Positions 18,098 to 26,965 of a stretch of 64,000 nucleotides of DNA are shown here, piece by piece. The position numbers and the translations under genes were made by a program. Below the pieces are notes generated by a model. It was not told the origin of the DNA. It did not search any database and worked only from the letters and a program-made list of their open reading frames with translations. Numbering within the stretch: the first letter of the stretch is position 1; each line of letters begins with the position of its first letter. The DNA is taken from the NCBI GenBank assembly GCA_002419385.1, contig DIFZ01000056.1, positions 52,456-116,455 of the forward strand, in the 5' to 3' direction. Source of the stretch: Geobacter sp. UBA5735. Lineage in GTDB: Bacteria; Desulfobacterota; Desulfuromonadia; Geobacterales; Geobacteraceae.

Positions 18098-19813
18098 ATG
18101 AAAGCTTTCAAGCGCGTACTACAATTCAGCATGCCGTATTGGCGGCGCATTCTCCTGTCCGTATTCGCCTCCCTGGGAGTCGGGGGTATGGATGGCATGT
18201 TTGCCTATCTGGTCGAGCCGCTCTTGAGGAAGATTTTTGCTGAAAATGACATGGCCATTTTCGCTTTCCTGCCGCTGGGCATCTTCGGCCTTTTTGTTGT
18301 GCGGGGTGTGTGCCGATACGTCAACGAATACTTCATCCGGACCGCCGGCCAGCTGGCCATACAGGACATACGAAACCAGGTGTACCGGAACTCTCTCGGT
18401 CTGAGCATGAGATTCCACAACAACAACCCGACTGGAACCTTGATGTCCAGGCTGCTGAACGATGTCCTCGTTATGCAGGAGGGTGTGGCAAGTGTCATTA
18501 CCGGGCTGTTCCGTGACGGCTTCGGCGCGCTGTTTCTCTTGGGGGTCATATTCTGGAGGAACTGGCAGCTGGCCCTGATCGCCTTCCTGGTAATTCCGAT
18601 GACCGTGTATCCTGCCCAAAAGATCGGGGGGAAGATAAAGAAACTTTCCCGGCACAGTTTGGGAAAGATCGGGGATATTTCCAGCGTCATCCAGCAAACC
18701 TTCTCCGGAATCAAGGTTGTCAAGGCATTCAGCCTCGAGCAGTTCGAAACAGACAGATTTGCCGTTCTTAACCGCGAATACTACAGGTTCCTGCGGAGAT
18801 CGATCAAATATGAAGTGATGTCGTCTCCTGTTATGGAAATGATTACTTCATTGGGAATTGCTGCCGTTATCTGGTTCGGAGGCCGTCAGGTTCTTGACGG
18901 AAGAATGACTGCTGAAGCCTTTTTTTCGTTTATAACGGCGATGATTCTCGTCTATAATCCGGTAAAGCGTCTCATCAATTCTTACAATGTCATCCAACGG
19001 TCTCTGGGAGCGGCTGAACGGGTCTTCGAGGTTCTTGACGAAAAGCCTGAAATCGTGGATTCTCCCGATGCAGTGCAGCTTGAAAATGTTCTCGGCTGCG
19101 TTGAGCTGCGCAATGTCAACTTTGCGTATGAAGGCGAATCAGTGCTGAGAAACATCAGCCTGCAGACCCGGAAGGGGGAGGTTGTTGCCTTCGTCGGGCC
19201 ATCCGGAGGGGGGAAAACAACCCTGGTTTCCCTGATTCCGAGGTTTTATGACGCCACATCAGGGACCGTGCTGATTGACGGCATTGATGTCAGGAAATTG
19301 AGGCTGGACAGCCTGATGCGCCAGATTGCCCTTGTTGACCAGGAGACGATTCTTTTCAATGATTCGGTAGAGAACAACATCAGATACGGAAAGCCGCGGG
19401 CTACGACTGACGACATACGGGAGGCGGCACGTGCCGCATTCGCTCTCGATTTCATCGAAGATCTTCCCCAAGGTTTTCAAACGGTGATCGGAGACCGTGG
19501 CGCCAGGCTTTCGGGCGGCCAGCGGCAGAGAATCTGCATTGCTCGTGCCATTCTCAAAAATGCGCCGATCCTGATACTGGATGAGGCTACCAGTGCCCTC
19601 GATACCGAGAGCGAACAGATGGTACAAAGCGCGTTGAACAACCTGATGGCCAACCGAACGACCTTTGTCATTGCACACAGGCTTTCCACGATTCTCCATG
19701 CAGACAAGATAATGGTCATCGACCGGGGTCAGATTGTTGAGTCTGGCACTCACCATGATCTGTTAAGGGCCGGCGGTATTTACAGGAAGTTATACGATAT
19801 GCAGTTCGCCTGA
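18098..19813 (+). CDS. msbA: Lipid A export ABC transporter MsbA (permease fused to ATPase)
   Basis: This is a half-transporter of 571 residues: six transmembrane helices (about 1-300), then an ATPase domain. The ATPase has Walker A GPSGGGKTT, signature LSGGQRQRICIARAIL, Walker B ILILDEATSALD and switch His in IAHRLSTI. It flips core-lipid A across the inner membrane. A TTG at 18092 could start translation two codons earlier. It follows lpxB at once and precedes waaA. Confidence 0.95.
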   Translation: MKAFKRVLQFSMPYWRRILLSVFASLGVGGMDGMFAYLVEPLLRKIFAENDMAIFAFLPLGIFGLFVVRGVCRYVNEYFIRTAGQLAIQDIRNQVYRNSLGLSMRFHNNNPTGTLMSRLLNDVLVMQEGVASVITGLFRDGFGALFLLGVIFWRNWQLALIAFLVIPMTVYPAQKIGGKIKKLSRHSLGKIGDISSVIQQTFSGIKVVKAFSLEQFETDRFAVLNREYYRFLRRSIKYEVMSSPVMEMITSLGIAAVIWFGGRQVLDGRMTAEAFFSFITAMILVYNPVKRLINSYNVIQRSLGAAERVFEVLDEKPEIVDSPDAVQLENVLGCVELRNVNFAYEGESVLRNISLQTRKGEVVAFVGPSGGGKTTLVSLIPRFYDATSGTVLIDGIDVRKLRLDSLMRQIALVDQETILFNDSVENNIRYGKPRATTDDIREAARAAFALDFIEDLPQGFQTVIGDRGARLSGGQRQRICIARAILKNAPILILDEATSALDTESEQMVQSALNNLMANRTTFVIAHRLSTILHADKIMVIDRGQIVESGTHHDLLRAGGIYRKLYDMQFA

Positions 19814-19850
19814 AGTGGGCGGATTCCTGGCGCCGTTACCGCGTGACGAA

Positions 19851-21167
19851 ATGATTGCATACCTTGTTTATGACCTGATTCTGCTGCTGATTTCTCCACT
19901 GTTGCTCGGCTGTCACCTGTTCCGCTCACGAAGGCGGGGGAGACCTGCAGCCCTTGCTGCACGATTGGGCCGCATTCCCCCGGAAGAGAAGGTGCGGACC
20001 GGGGATGCTGTGACAATATGGGTCCACGCCGTGTCTGTCGGCGAGACCATGGCGGTTCGTCCGCTGCTGAAAGAGCTCAAAAAGCGTTTTCCTGCACCAA
20101 GAATAATCCTTTCAAACATCACGGAAACCGGCAGGAGCGTTGCCCTGAAGATCGAGGAAGCAGACCGTTGCGTCTATTTCCCGTTCGATTACGGGTTCGC
20201 CGTATCCAGAGTGCTTGATGCGATCAGGCCGTCACTGGTTATCATTGTGGAAACTGAAATATGGCCTAATTTTCTGCGGCAGGCTAGCAAACGTCACATT
20301 CCCGTCATTTTGGCAAATGGCCGGATTTCCGATAGATCTTATGGCAGATATCTCAGATTCAGGTGGTTTTTCCGCCGCATAGTGGGGGACTTTTCTGCCT
20401 TCTGTATGCAGACCGGGGACGATGCGCGCAGAATAATCGTCATGGGAGCTCGGGAATCAAAGGTTCATGTGGCTGGAAATCTCAAGTTTGATAATCTGCC
20501 ATGCCCAAAGGACGGGGAAGGCAAAGCTGCGTCCCGTCGAAACTACCGTATCCCCGAAGGGTGCACCGTTGTCGTGGCGGCCAGTACCCATCCAGGTGAG
20601 GAGGACGGTTTCCTGGAAGCCTGCCGGGATCTGCTGATGTCCGGACAGCGCATCATACTGGTTGTGGTGCCGCGTCATCCAGAGCGGGCTGAAGCCGTAA
20701 CCGCTCTCTTGTCTCAATCCGGCATTACCTCTATCCGTCGCACAGCGCTGGATGACTCGACAGGGGAACTTTCTCCGGGTACGGCTCTTCTGGTTGATAC
20801 CGTCGGCGAATTGATGAACATTTTCGCAATTGCAGACCTGGCGTTCGTGGGCGGCAGCCTGCAGCCCGTCGGGGGCCATAACCTGCTCGAGCCCGCATCT
20901 CTGGGAGTGCCGATCATATTTGGGCCCCATATGGAAAATTTCCGTGAAATTGCTGATTTGGTACTTTCCTATGAAGCAGGAATGCAGGTTGCCGATGTGG
21001 AGGGATTGGCGGCAGCGCTGCGTCGACTGCTTGGGGATTCGGCACTGCGCAGGGAAATGGGCGGAAACGGTTTGCGGCTTCTTCGTGAAAATGGCGGTGC
21101 GACTTTTCGCCACATGGAAGTAATCACGCAATTCATGCACCGGAAAACTGCTGACGGAGTGGGATGA
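19851..21167 (+). CDS. waaA: 3-deoxy-D-manno-octulosonic acid transferase (Kdo transferase)
   Basis: This 438-residue, GT30-family, N-terminally membrane-anchored glycosyltransferase adds Kdo to lipid IVA from CMP-Kdo. Motifs: IWVHAVSVGETMA near the N-terminus, the catalytic region VETEIWPNFL, ILANGRISDRS, the mid-protein GNLKFDN, and C-terminal GGSLQPVGGHNLLEPA. The start was set at ATG 19851 because MIAYLVYDLILLL matches the family's N-terminal helix; a GTG at 19815 gives 12 extra residues. Neither has a clear ribosome-binding site, so the start is uncertain. Confidence 0.94.
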   Translation: MIAYLVYDLILLLISPLLLGCHLFRSRRRGRPAALAARLGRIPPEEKVRTGDAVTIWVHAVSVGETMAVRPLLKELKKRFPAPRIILSNITETGRSVALKIEEADRCVYFPFDYGFAVSRVLDAIRPSLVIIVETEIWPNFLRQASKRHIPVILANGRISDRSYGRYLRFRWFFRRIVGDFSAFCMQTGDDARRIIVMGARESKVHVAGNLKFDNLPCPKDGEGKAASRRNYRIPEGCTVVVAASTHPGEEDGFLEACRDLLMSGQRIILVVVPRHPERAEAVTALLSQSGITSIRRTALDDSTGELSPGTALLVDTVGELMNIFAIADLAFVGGSLQPVGGHNLLEPASLGVPIIFGPHMENFREIADLVLSYEAGMQVADVEGLAAALRRLLGDSALRREMGGNGLRLLRENGGATFRHMEVITQFMHRKTADGVG

Positions 21168-21292
21168 AACGGCGGTTCCGGCAGTTGCTGGTCCGGCCAC
21201 CCTCAAACGTTCCCAGGTGGATACTCATTCATGGCAAGGTGCTCGTTATACTTCAGAAAATTATGGGAGGGGAAGCGCTGCGCAGTGCATGA
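21164..21292 (+). CDS. Possible small ORF coupling waaA to lpxK
   Basis: An ATG at 21164 overlaps the waaA stop as ATGA, with ACGGAGTGGG just before it. It opens a 42-codon frame that is Arg-rich at first (MKRRFRQLLVRPP) and ends inside lpxK. It resembles no family I know. It may be a translated leader that carries ribosomes from waaA to lpxK, or just a chance frame. Low confidence. Confidence 0.22.
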   Translation: MKRRFRQLLVRPPSNVPRWILIHGKVLVILQKIMGGEALRSA

Positions 21293-22496
21293 CCGGCTTG
21301 TCGTGGCTTGTCTTGCCCCTTTTTCATTCGCCTATTGCCTCATCATGGCGGTTCGGGCATTGTTGTATCGTGGCGGAGTGTTTCCCACGAGACGCCTCGC
21401 CGTGCCGGTCATCTCCATCGGCAACCTGTCGGTCGGCGGTACCGGAAAAACGCCGGTAACCGCTCTTGTCGCCCGACACCTGATCAGCCGGGGATACCGG
21501 CCGGCTGTCATTTCCAGAGGGTATGGCGCCTCCGGGAGCGGTGACGTGCGTATCGTCTCTGATGGCTCGGAGATCCTGCTGACCCCGGAAGAGTCGGGAG
21601 ACGAGCCCTATCTACTAGCCCGTTCTACGCCCGGTTTGATAGTCGTGACCGGAAGAGACCGTTACAATGCCGGCAAAGTCGCCATTGACAGATTTCAACC
21701 GGATGTTTTCCTGCTTGACGACGGATTCCAGCACCTGGGTCTCCATCGTGACCTGAATATCCTGCTTCTGGACGGCGTCAAACCGTTCGGCAACGGTTTC
21801 GCCCTGCCTGCGGGACTCTTGCGCGAGCCTGTCAGCGCAGCTCGGAGAGCAGATCTGGTCATTTTTACCCGTTGCAGCGGTGCTATGCCGAATGTGCCGT
21901 TTGGGCCGATACCTTCATACCGCGCCACACATGAGATAGGTTCGATCGTCTCCATGTCCGACGGGGAACGGGTGAGCGTGTCCCGCCTTTCCGATCTTCG
22001 GGGGGTAGCCTTTGCCGGTATCGCTGACCCGGACTCATTTTTTCACATGATCAGGCAAAAAGGGATGACTATCGTCGCTGAACTCGCATTTCCCGATCAC
22101 TGCGCGTATGATGGGAGAGAAGTTGACATGATTCTTTCACGTTTTCGTTCAGCAAACGGAGATTATCTGATTACTACAGAAAAGGACGAGGTCAAATTGC
22201 TGTCGAACGACGCTATCAGGGATGCTGCCTTTGCTGCGCGGTTGGAGGTAACTTTTCCGGAATGGCAGGGTATGGTTTCGTCGATAGAAAAAATCCTTGC
22301 GGGGAGGAGAAATTCCATGTCGCTGTCTGAAGAGCTTCTTGCTATACTGGTCTGCCCGAATTGCAAGGGTGGAATCTCGTTGTGTAAAGATGGAAACGGA
22401 CTTTTGTGTGCTGCTTGCAGGTTGAAATATCCGATCCGGGATGGAATCCCGGTGATGCTTGTTGATGAAGCAGAGAAAATTGTTCAGAATTCGTAA
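21231..22496 (+). CDS. lpxK: Tetraacyldisaccharide 4'-kinase LpxK with C-terminal Trm112-like zinc-ribbon domain
   Basis: This is a 421-residue protein. The first 360 or so residues are LpxK, which phosphorylates the 4' position of the lipid A precursor at the inner membrane. It has an N-terminal membrane helix (KLWEGK to LIMAVRALLYR), a P-loop ISIGNLSVGGTGKTP, and DVFLLDDGFQH with catalytic Asp residues. From about residue 363 a separate domain starts: SLSEELLAILVCPNCKG, then CAACRLKYPIRDGIPVML. This is the Trm112/YcaR (UPF0434) fold. In E. coli ycaR is a separate gene after lpxK; here the frame is continuous. An internal ATG could also give the small domain alone (see 22317-22496). Confidence 0.93.
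   Translation: MARCSLYFRKLWEGKRCAVHDRLVVACLAPFSFAYCLIMAVRALLYRGGVFPTRRLAVPVISIGNLSVGGTGKTPVTALVARHLISRGYRPAVISRGYGASGSGDVRIVSDGSEILLTPEESGDEPYLLARSTPGLIVVTGRDRYNAGKVAIDRFQPDVFLLDDGFQHLGLHRDLNILLLDGVKPFGNGFALPAGLLREPVSAARRADLVIFTRCSGAMPNVPFGPIPSYRATHEIGSIVSMSDGERVSVSRLSDLRGVAFAGIADPDSFFHMIRQKGMTIVAELAFPDHCAYDGREVDMILSRFRSANGDYLITTEKDEVKLLSNDAIRDAAFAARLEVTFPEWQGMVSSIEKILAGRRNSMSLSEELLAILVCPNCKGGISLCKDGNGLLCAACRLKYPIRDGIPVMLVDEAEKIVQNS
22317..22496 (+). CDS. Possible independently translated Trm112 family protein (internal start within lpxK)
   Basis: ATG 22317 is in the lpxK frame and follows a strong GGGGAGGAG site at ideal spacing. It would give a 59-residue Trm112-like protein starting MSLSEELLAILVCP, exactly where free-standing family members begin. 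Two CxxC pairs (CPNC, CAAC) could hold zinc. The sequence therefore supports both a fused protein and a separate product. In other organisms Trm112 partners activate methyltransferases; its target here is unknown. Confidence 0.5.
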   Translation: MSLSEELLAILVCPNCKGGISLCKDGNGLLCAACRLKYPIRDGIPVMLVDEAEKIVQNS

Positions 22497-22568
22497 GGTG
22501 TTCAGGTATCTTTCAAGTGGTCGGAGCCGGCTGGAAAATGGCCGCCGTATCGATCGCAGTGAGGAATT

Positions 22569-23588
22569 ATGTTAAACGGACGTTCAATTCTCGTTACTGG
22601 CGCTACCGGTTCGTTTGGTAAGAAATTTGTCGAAACGATTCTCAATGGATATCCCGAAATCGAAAGAATCGTTGTCTATTCGCGTGATGAGCTGAAGCAG
22701 TTTGAAATGGCGCAAAGATTTCCGCCTGACCGGTTTCGGCAGATCAGGTACTTTGTGGGTGATGTGCGGGATGGGGACAGAATCCGCAGAGCCATGGAGG
22801 GTATCGATATCGTCATCCATGCCGCTGCTCTCAAGCAGGTCCCGGCATGTGAATACAACCCCTTCGAAGCGGTCAAGACAAATATCCTCGGAGCGCAGAA
22901 CGTGATTGAGGCTGCAATCGACCGGGGCGTCAAGAAGGTAGTGGCACTGAGCACGGATAAGGCAGCTGCTCCGATCAATCTCTACGGTGCGACGAAGCTC
23001 TGTTCCGACAAGCTGTTTGTCGCAGCGAACAATTTCAAGGGCAGGCACGATATCAAATTTTCGGTTGTTCGCTATGGCAATGTCATGGGGAGCAGGGGAA
23101 GCGTAATCCCGTTCTTTCTGGAAAAACGCCAGGACGGAACGCTTCCGATCACCGACGAGCGGATGACGAGATTCAATATCACCCTGGAGGACGGCGTGGA
23201 TCTGGTGCTCTTTGCCCTTGAAAACATGTGGGGCGGGGAGATATTCGTGCCAAAGATTCCCAGTTACCGCATTACGGATGTGGCGGAAGCCGTCGGGCCG
23301 CGATGTCGTCAGGTCACTGTCGGCATACGCCCGGGTGAGAAGCTCCACGAAGAAATGATTACGGAAACGGATGCGTTGAACTCCCTGGAGTTTCGTGACT
23401 ATTTCGTGATACTCCCTTCTATTCCCTTATGGGATGTGGATGAGTTCGCCCGCACTTTCGGCGGATCACGGTGTGCCCCGGGTTTTTCCTATAATAGCGG
23501 CGCAAACAGGGAGTGGCTATCGGTTGATCAACTGAGGAGCCTGATCCGGCAGCATGTGGACCCTTCCTTTGGGCACGAAGGATTTTAG
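22569..23588 (+). CDS. pseB: UDP-N-acetylglucosamine 4,6-dehydratase (inverting) PseB
   Basis: This 339-residue extended SDR enzyme makes UDP-2-acetamido-2,6-dideoxy-beta-L-arabino-4-hexulose, step 1 of pseudaminic acid synthesis. It has the Rossmann motif GATGSFGKK, the PseB-type catalytic region STDKAAAPINLYGATKLCSDK with Tyr and Lys, and VRYGNVMGSRGSVIPFF. It is the first gene of a compact pse operon, 72 bases after lpxK, with GAGGAAT before the ATG. Confidence 0.96.
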   Translation: MLNGRSILVTGATGSFGKKFVETILNGYPEIERIVVYSRDELKQFEMAQRFPPDRFRQIRYFVGDVRDGDRIRRAMEGIDIVIHAAALKQVPACEYNPFEAVKTNILGAQNVIEAAIDRGVKKVVALSTDKAAAPINLYGATKLCSDKLFVAANNFKGRHDIKFSVVRYGNVMGSRGSVIPFFLEKRQDGTLPITDERMTRFNITLEDGVDLVLFALENMWGGEIFVPKIPSYRITDVAEAVGPRCRQVTVGIRPGEKLHEEMITETDALNSLEFRDYFVILPSIPLWDVDEFARTFGGSRCAPGFSYNSGANREWLSVDQLRSLIRQHVDPSFGHEGF

Positions 23589-23589
23589 C

Positions 23590-24756
23590 ATGGATAGTAT
23601 CATCCCCTACGGCCGGCAGGAGATCACCCGAGAGGATATTGACGCTGTTGTGGGAGTTCTGAAATCGGACTACCTCACCCAGGGGCCGATGGCCCCTCTT
23701 TTCGAACGCACAGTGGCGTCCTACTGCGGTGCTGCCCACGCAGTGGCGGTGAACAGTGCAACTTCGGCGCTCCATGTGGCATGCCTTGCTCTGGGCCTCG
23801 GTCCAGGTGACCGTCTGTGGACCAGCCCGATCACGTTTGTGGCCTCGGCAAATTGTGCGCTTTATTGCGGTGCGCTGGTGGATTTTGTCGATATTGATCC
23901 GCGCACCTATAACATGTGTCCGCACGCGCTGGAAAGAAAGCTGATTGAAGCTGAACGCAGCGACAGCTTGCCCAGGATAGTGGTGCCGGTGCATCTGTGC
24001 GGCCAACCGTGCGACATGGAGGCTTTTCATTCCCTTGCGCGACGGTACGGTTTCAGAATAATCGAGGATGCCTCCCATGCCATTGGCGGCAGATACCGGG
24101 GGGAGCCCATCGGCAACTGCCGCTACAGCGATGTCACCGTGTTCAGTTTCCACCCGGTAAAGATTGTCACGACTGCCGAGGGGGGGATGGCAGTGACGAA
24201 TAGTGCCGAGCTTGCCGAACGCATGGGTCTGCTGCGCAGTCATGGGATCACCCGTGACCCCGGGCTCATGACCCATGAACCTGACGGCCCCTGGTACTAC
24301 CAGCAGGTCGCGCTGGGTTTCAATTACCGCATGACCGACCTGCAGGCTGCGTTGGGTGCAAGTCAGATGATGCGGTTGGATGACTACGTCGCACGACGTC
24401 ATCATCTGGCGAAGCGCTACGACAGGCTGCTCGGCGGACTGCCGGTGACAACCCCTTGGCGGCATCCTGATGGTTATTCAGGGATGCATCTCTATGTCAT
24501 TCGCCTGCAGCGGGACAGGATCGCGCACAACCGCCGGGAGGTGTTTGAAGAGCTTCGAGCACAGGGCATCGGAGTGAATCTGCACTACATTCCCGTGCAC
24601 ACCCAGCCGTACTATCAAAACATCGGGTTCAAGGGTGTACATTTCCCTGAGGCCGAACAATATTATTCCGAGGCCATCAGCCTGCCGATGTATCCGAAGC
24701 TGACGGAGAATCAGCAGGATCGTGTCGTTGACTCATTGAAAAAGGCAGTGTCATGA
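23590..24756 (+). CDS. pseC: UDP-4-amino-4,6-dideoxy-N-acetyl-beta-L-altrosamine transaminase PseC
   Basis: This 388-residue PLP enzyme of the DegT/DnrJ/EryC1 family aminates the PseB product at C4. It begins IIPYGRQEITREDIDAV. The PLP phosphate contact is NSATSALHVA, the binding Asp is in IEDASHAIGG, and the Schiff-base Lys is in FSFHPVKIVTTAEGG. ATG 23590 starts one base after the pseB stop; a longer frame open from 23554 lies in pseB. It overlaps pseF by 4 bases. Confidence 0.95.
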   Translation: MDSIIPYGRQEITREDIDAVVGVLKSDYLTQGPMAPLFERTVASYCGAAHAVAVNSATSALHVACLALGLGPGDRLWTSPITFVASANCALYCGALVDFVDIDPRTYNMCPHALERKLIEAERSDSLPRIVVPVHLCGQPCDMEAFHSLARRYGFRIIEDASHAIGGRYRGEPIGNCRYSDVTVFSFHPVKIVTTAEGGMAVTNSAELAERMGLLRSHGITRDPGLMTHEPDGPWYYQQVALGFNYRMTDLQAALGASQMMRLDDYVARRHHLAKRYDRLLGGLPVTTPWRHPDGYSGMHLYVIRLQRDRIAHNRREVFEELRAQGIGVNLHYIPVHTQPYYQNIGFKGVHFPEAEQYYSEAISLPMYPKLTENQQDRVVDSLKKAVS

Positions 24757-25445
24757 ATGTTGCCGTAATCCCCGCTCGCGGGGGCAGCAAGAGAATCCCG
24801 CGCAAAAACATCAGGGAGTTTTGCGGCAAGCCCATGATTGCCTGGTCAATCGGGGCGGCGCGTCAAAGCGGTTGTTTCGACAGGATCATAGTATCTACCG
24901 ACGATCAGGAAATTGCTGCTGTTGCAGAACGGTTCGGAGCTCAGGTCCCCTTTGTCAGGCCGGCGGAATTGTCAGATGATCATGCAGGGACCATTCCGGT
25001 CATGCGTCATGCAGTGGAATGGCTTGTCAAACAGACACCTGCGCCGGAAAATGTCTGCTGCATCTATGCGACAGCTCCCTTCACCAGCCCGGATGATATC
25101 CGTGCCGGCCTGGAAATCCTGCAGGGAAACCGCGCGGATTATGCTTTTTCGGTGACCACGTTCCCCTATCCGGTTCAACGTGCGCTCCGTCTTACCCAAG
25201 AGGGGCGCATTCACATGTTTTTCAATGAGCATTATGAAACCCGCTCGCAGGATCTGGAAGAGGCATATCATGATGCAGGCCAGTTCTACTGGGGAAGGGC
25301 GGAAGCCTGGCTGGCGGAAAGAATCATTTTCGGACCTGACTCGCTGCCGGTGATACTTCCACGCCACAGGGTGCAGGATATCGATACCATGGAAGATTGG
25401 CGCCGTGCCGAACTGATGTTCACGTCATTGGGAAACATAAAATGA
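24753..25445 (+). CDS. pseF: Pseudaminic acid cytidylyltransferase PseF
   Basis: This 230-residue CMP-nonulosonate synthetase activates pseudaminic acid as CMP-Pse, the donor for glycosyltransfer. Its N-terminus AVIPARGGSKRIPRKNI is the CMP-sialate synthetase nucleotide-binding signature; YATAPFTSPDDIRAGLE follows and the protein ends VQDIDTMEDW. ATGA overlaps at both ends place it firmly in the operon. Confidence 0.94.
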   Translation: MNVAVIPARGGSKRIPRKNIREFCGKPMIAWSIGAARQSGCFDRIIVSTDDQEIAAVAERFGAQVPFVRPAELSDDHAGTIPVMRHAVEWLVKQTPAPENVCCIYATAPFTSPDDIRAGLEILQGNRADYAFSVTTFPYPVQRALRLTQEGRIHMFFNEHYETRSQDLEEAYHDAGQFYWGRAEAWLAERIIFGPDSLPVILPRHRVQDIDTMEDWRRAELMFTSLGNIK

Positions 25446-26965
25446 GCATTGCCATTCGTGTTGATGCTTCCCTGAAAATCGGCAGCGGTCATGTCATGCG
25501 CTGTCTGGCCCTGGCTGATCAATTGCGGCAGCGAGGAAAGAAGGTCGTCTTCGTGTGCCGTGATCACCTCGGCAATCTCATCGATATGATCGAGAACAAA
25601 GGGTACAGCGTTGCGCGCCTGCCGCGGCCGGTCACTGATTTCTCTGCTGACCCGGGAGATCCTCCCCATGGGGAATGGGTCGGCGTTTCCTGGAGTCAGG
25701 ATGCATTCGAAACAATTGCATCGATGGGGGATGAAATACCTGAATGGCTTATAGTAGATCACTACGGACTTGACTATCGGTGGCAACAACACATGCGGTC
25801 CCATGTCGGCGCTATCATGGTCATTGACGATCTTGCTGACCGTCGGCATTGCTGCGATATCTTGCTGGACCAGAACATGAATCGCGATATGGCAACACGA
25901 TACGACAGCTTGACTCCCAAACAATGCCGTAAACTGATCGGTCCCAGATATGCACTGCTGCGACCGGAGTTTGCCGCTGCCCGCAATAATCTGCGCAACC
26001 GGAACGGGACACTGAAAAAGGTGCTGGTTTTTTTTGGAGCCGTCGATCCGACCAACCAGACGGAAAAAGCGTTGCAAGCCCTGTCTGGAATGTCAGCTCA
26101 TGATTTACGGGTTGACGTGGTGGTGGGAAGCCGGAACCCGCACAGAGACCGGATTCAGGAGATCTGCGACGCACATGATGGTTTTTCACTCCATTGCCAG
26201 GTTGAGAACATGGCCGAGTTGATGGCGTCTGCCGACCTTGCTGTCGGCGCTGGCGGAACGACTACCTGGGAGCGATGTGCCGTCGGTTTGCCTGCTGTGG
26301 TGATTGCCGTGGCTGAGAATCAACTGGAATTGTCTGAATGCGGTGCTGCGGCCGGCCTTTTCGTCTACCTGGGCACGTCCGCTTCGACCGACTCCCGGAA
26401 AATTCAGGATGTGCTTCGAGCGCTCTGCTCATTGCCGACACTGCTCTGCAGCATATCCGCCCGTGCATCCGGGATGGTTGACGCTCGTGGTGTCCAGCGT
26501 GTCGTTGCGTTGCTCGCTCCTCCGCGAATCCACATCCGTCCTGCCAATGAGCAGGATTGCGACTCACTTTACCAGTGGCGTAATGCGGAAGAGACGAGAA
26601 GGTACGTTTTCGATTCGGCCTGCATACCTCTGGAGACCCATCGCACGTGGTTCCTCAATGCTTTGGCCAATCCTGACCGCATTGTGCTGATCGGCGAAAT
26701 TGATGGACGTCCTGCCGGAGTGATACGCTACGATTGCAGTTGTGAGGAAGCCCTTGTTTCGGTTTACCTGGTGCCGGGGATGACAGGACAGGGTGTGGGA
26801 GCTGAACTCATACGGTGCGGCACCCGCTGGCTCAGGGAGCACCGGCCCGAGATCCGACGAATAAGCGCCGAGATAATGGGGGAGAATAGTGCTTCGATGC
26901 GGGCATTTGAGCAAGCCGGCTACAAGGAACACCACGTGACGTATCAAGAGGTCATACTGCAATGA
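25442..26965 (+). CDS. pseG: Fused PseG (UDP-sugar hydrolase) and PseH (N-acetyltransferase)
   Basis: This 507-residue two-domain protein is translated from ATG 25442. Residues 1 to about 345 are PseG, which removes UDP from the diacetamido-trideoxy-altrose: MSIAIRVDASLKIGSGHVMRC carries the catalytic His, and VGAGGTTTWERCAVGLPAVV is the GT-B-like donor site. Residues about 363-507 are a GNAT acetyltransferase (IHIRPANEQDCDSLYQWRN, GQGVGAELI for acetyl-CoA binding) matching PseH, which acetylates the 4-amino group. No other PseH is seen in the window, so the fusion completes the pathway. The two steps are consecutive in the order PseH then PseG. Confidence 0.93.
   Translation: MSIAIRVDASLKIGSGHVMRCLALADQLRQRGKKVVFVCRDHLGNLIDMIENKGYSVARLPRPVTDFSADPGDPPHGEWVGVSWSQDAFETIASMGDEIPEWLIVDHYGLDYRWQQHMRSHVGAIMVIDDLADRRHCCDILLDQNMNRDMATRYDSLTPKQCRKLIGPRYALLRPEFAAARNNLRNRNGTLKKVLVFFGAVDPTNQTEKALQALSGMSAHDLRVDVVVGSRNPHRDRIQEICDAHDGFSLHCQVENMAELMASADLAVGAGGTTTWERCAVGLPAVVIAVAENQLELSECGAAAGLFVYLGTSASTDSRKIQDVLRALCSLPTLLCSISARASGMVDARGVQRVVALLAPPRIHIRPANEQDCDSLYQWRNAEETRRYVFDSACIPLETHRTWFLNALANPDRIVLIGEIDGRPAGVIRYDCSCEEALVSVYLVPGMTGQGVGAELIRCGTRWLREHRPEIRRISAEIMGENSASMRAFEQAGYKEHHVTYQEVILQ

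Noticed and set aside
23419..24465. Minus-strand frame of 348 codons over pseB and pseC
   Set aside because: Shadow of pseC in the opposite strand; no plausible start signal or domain.
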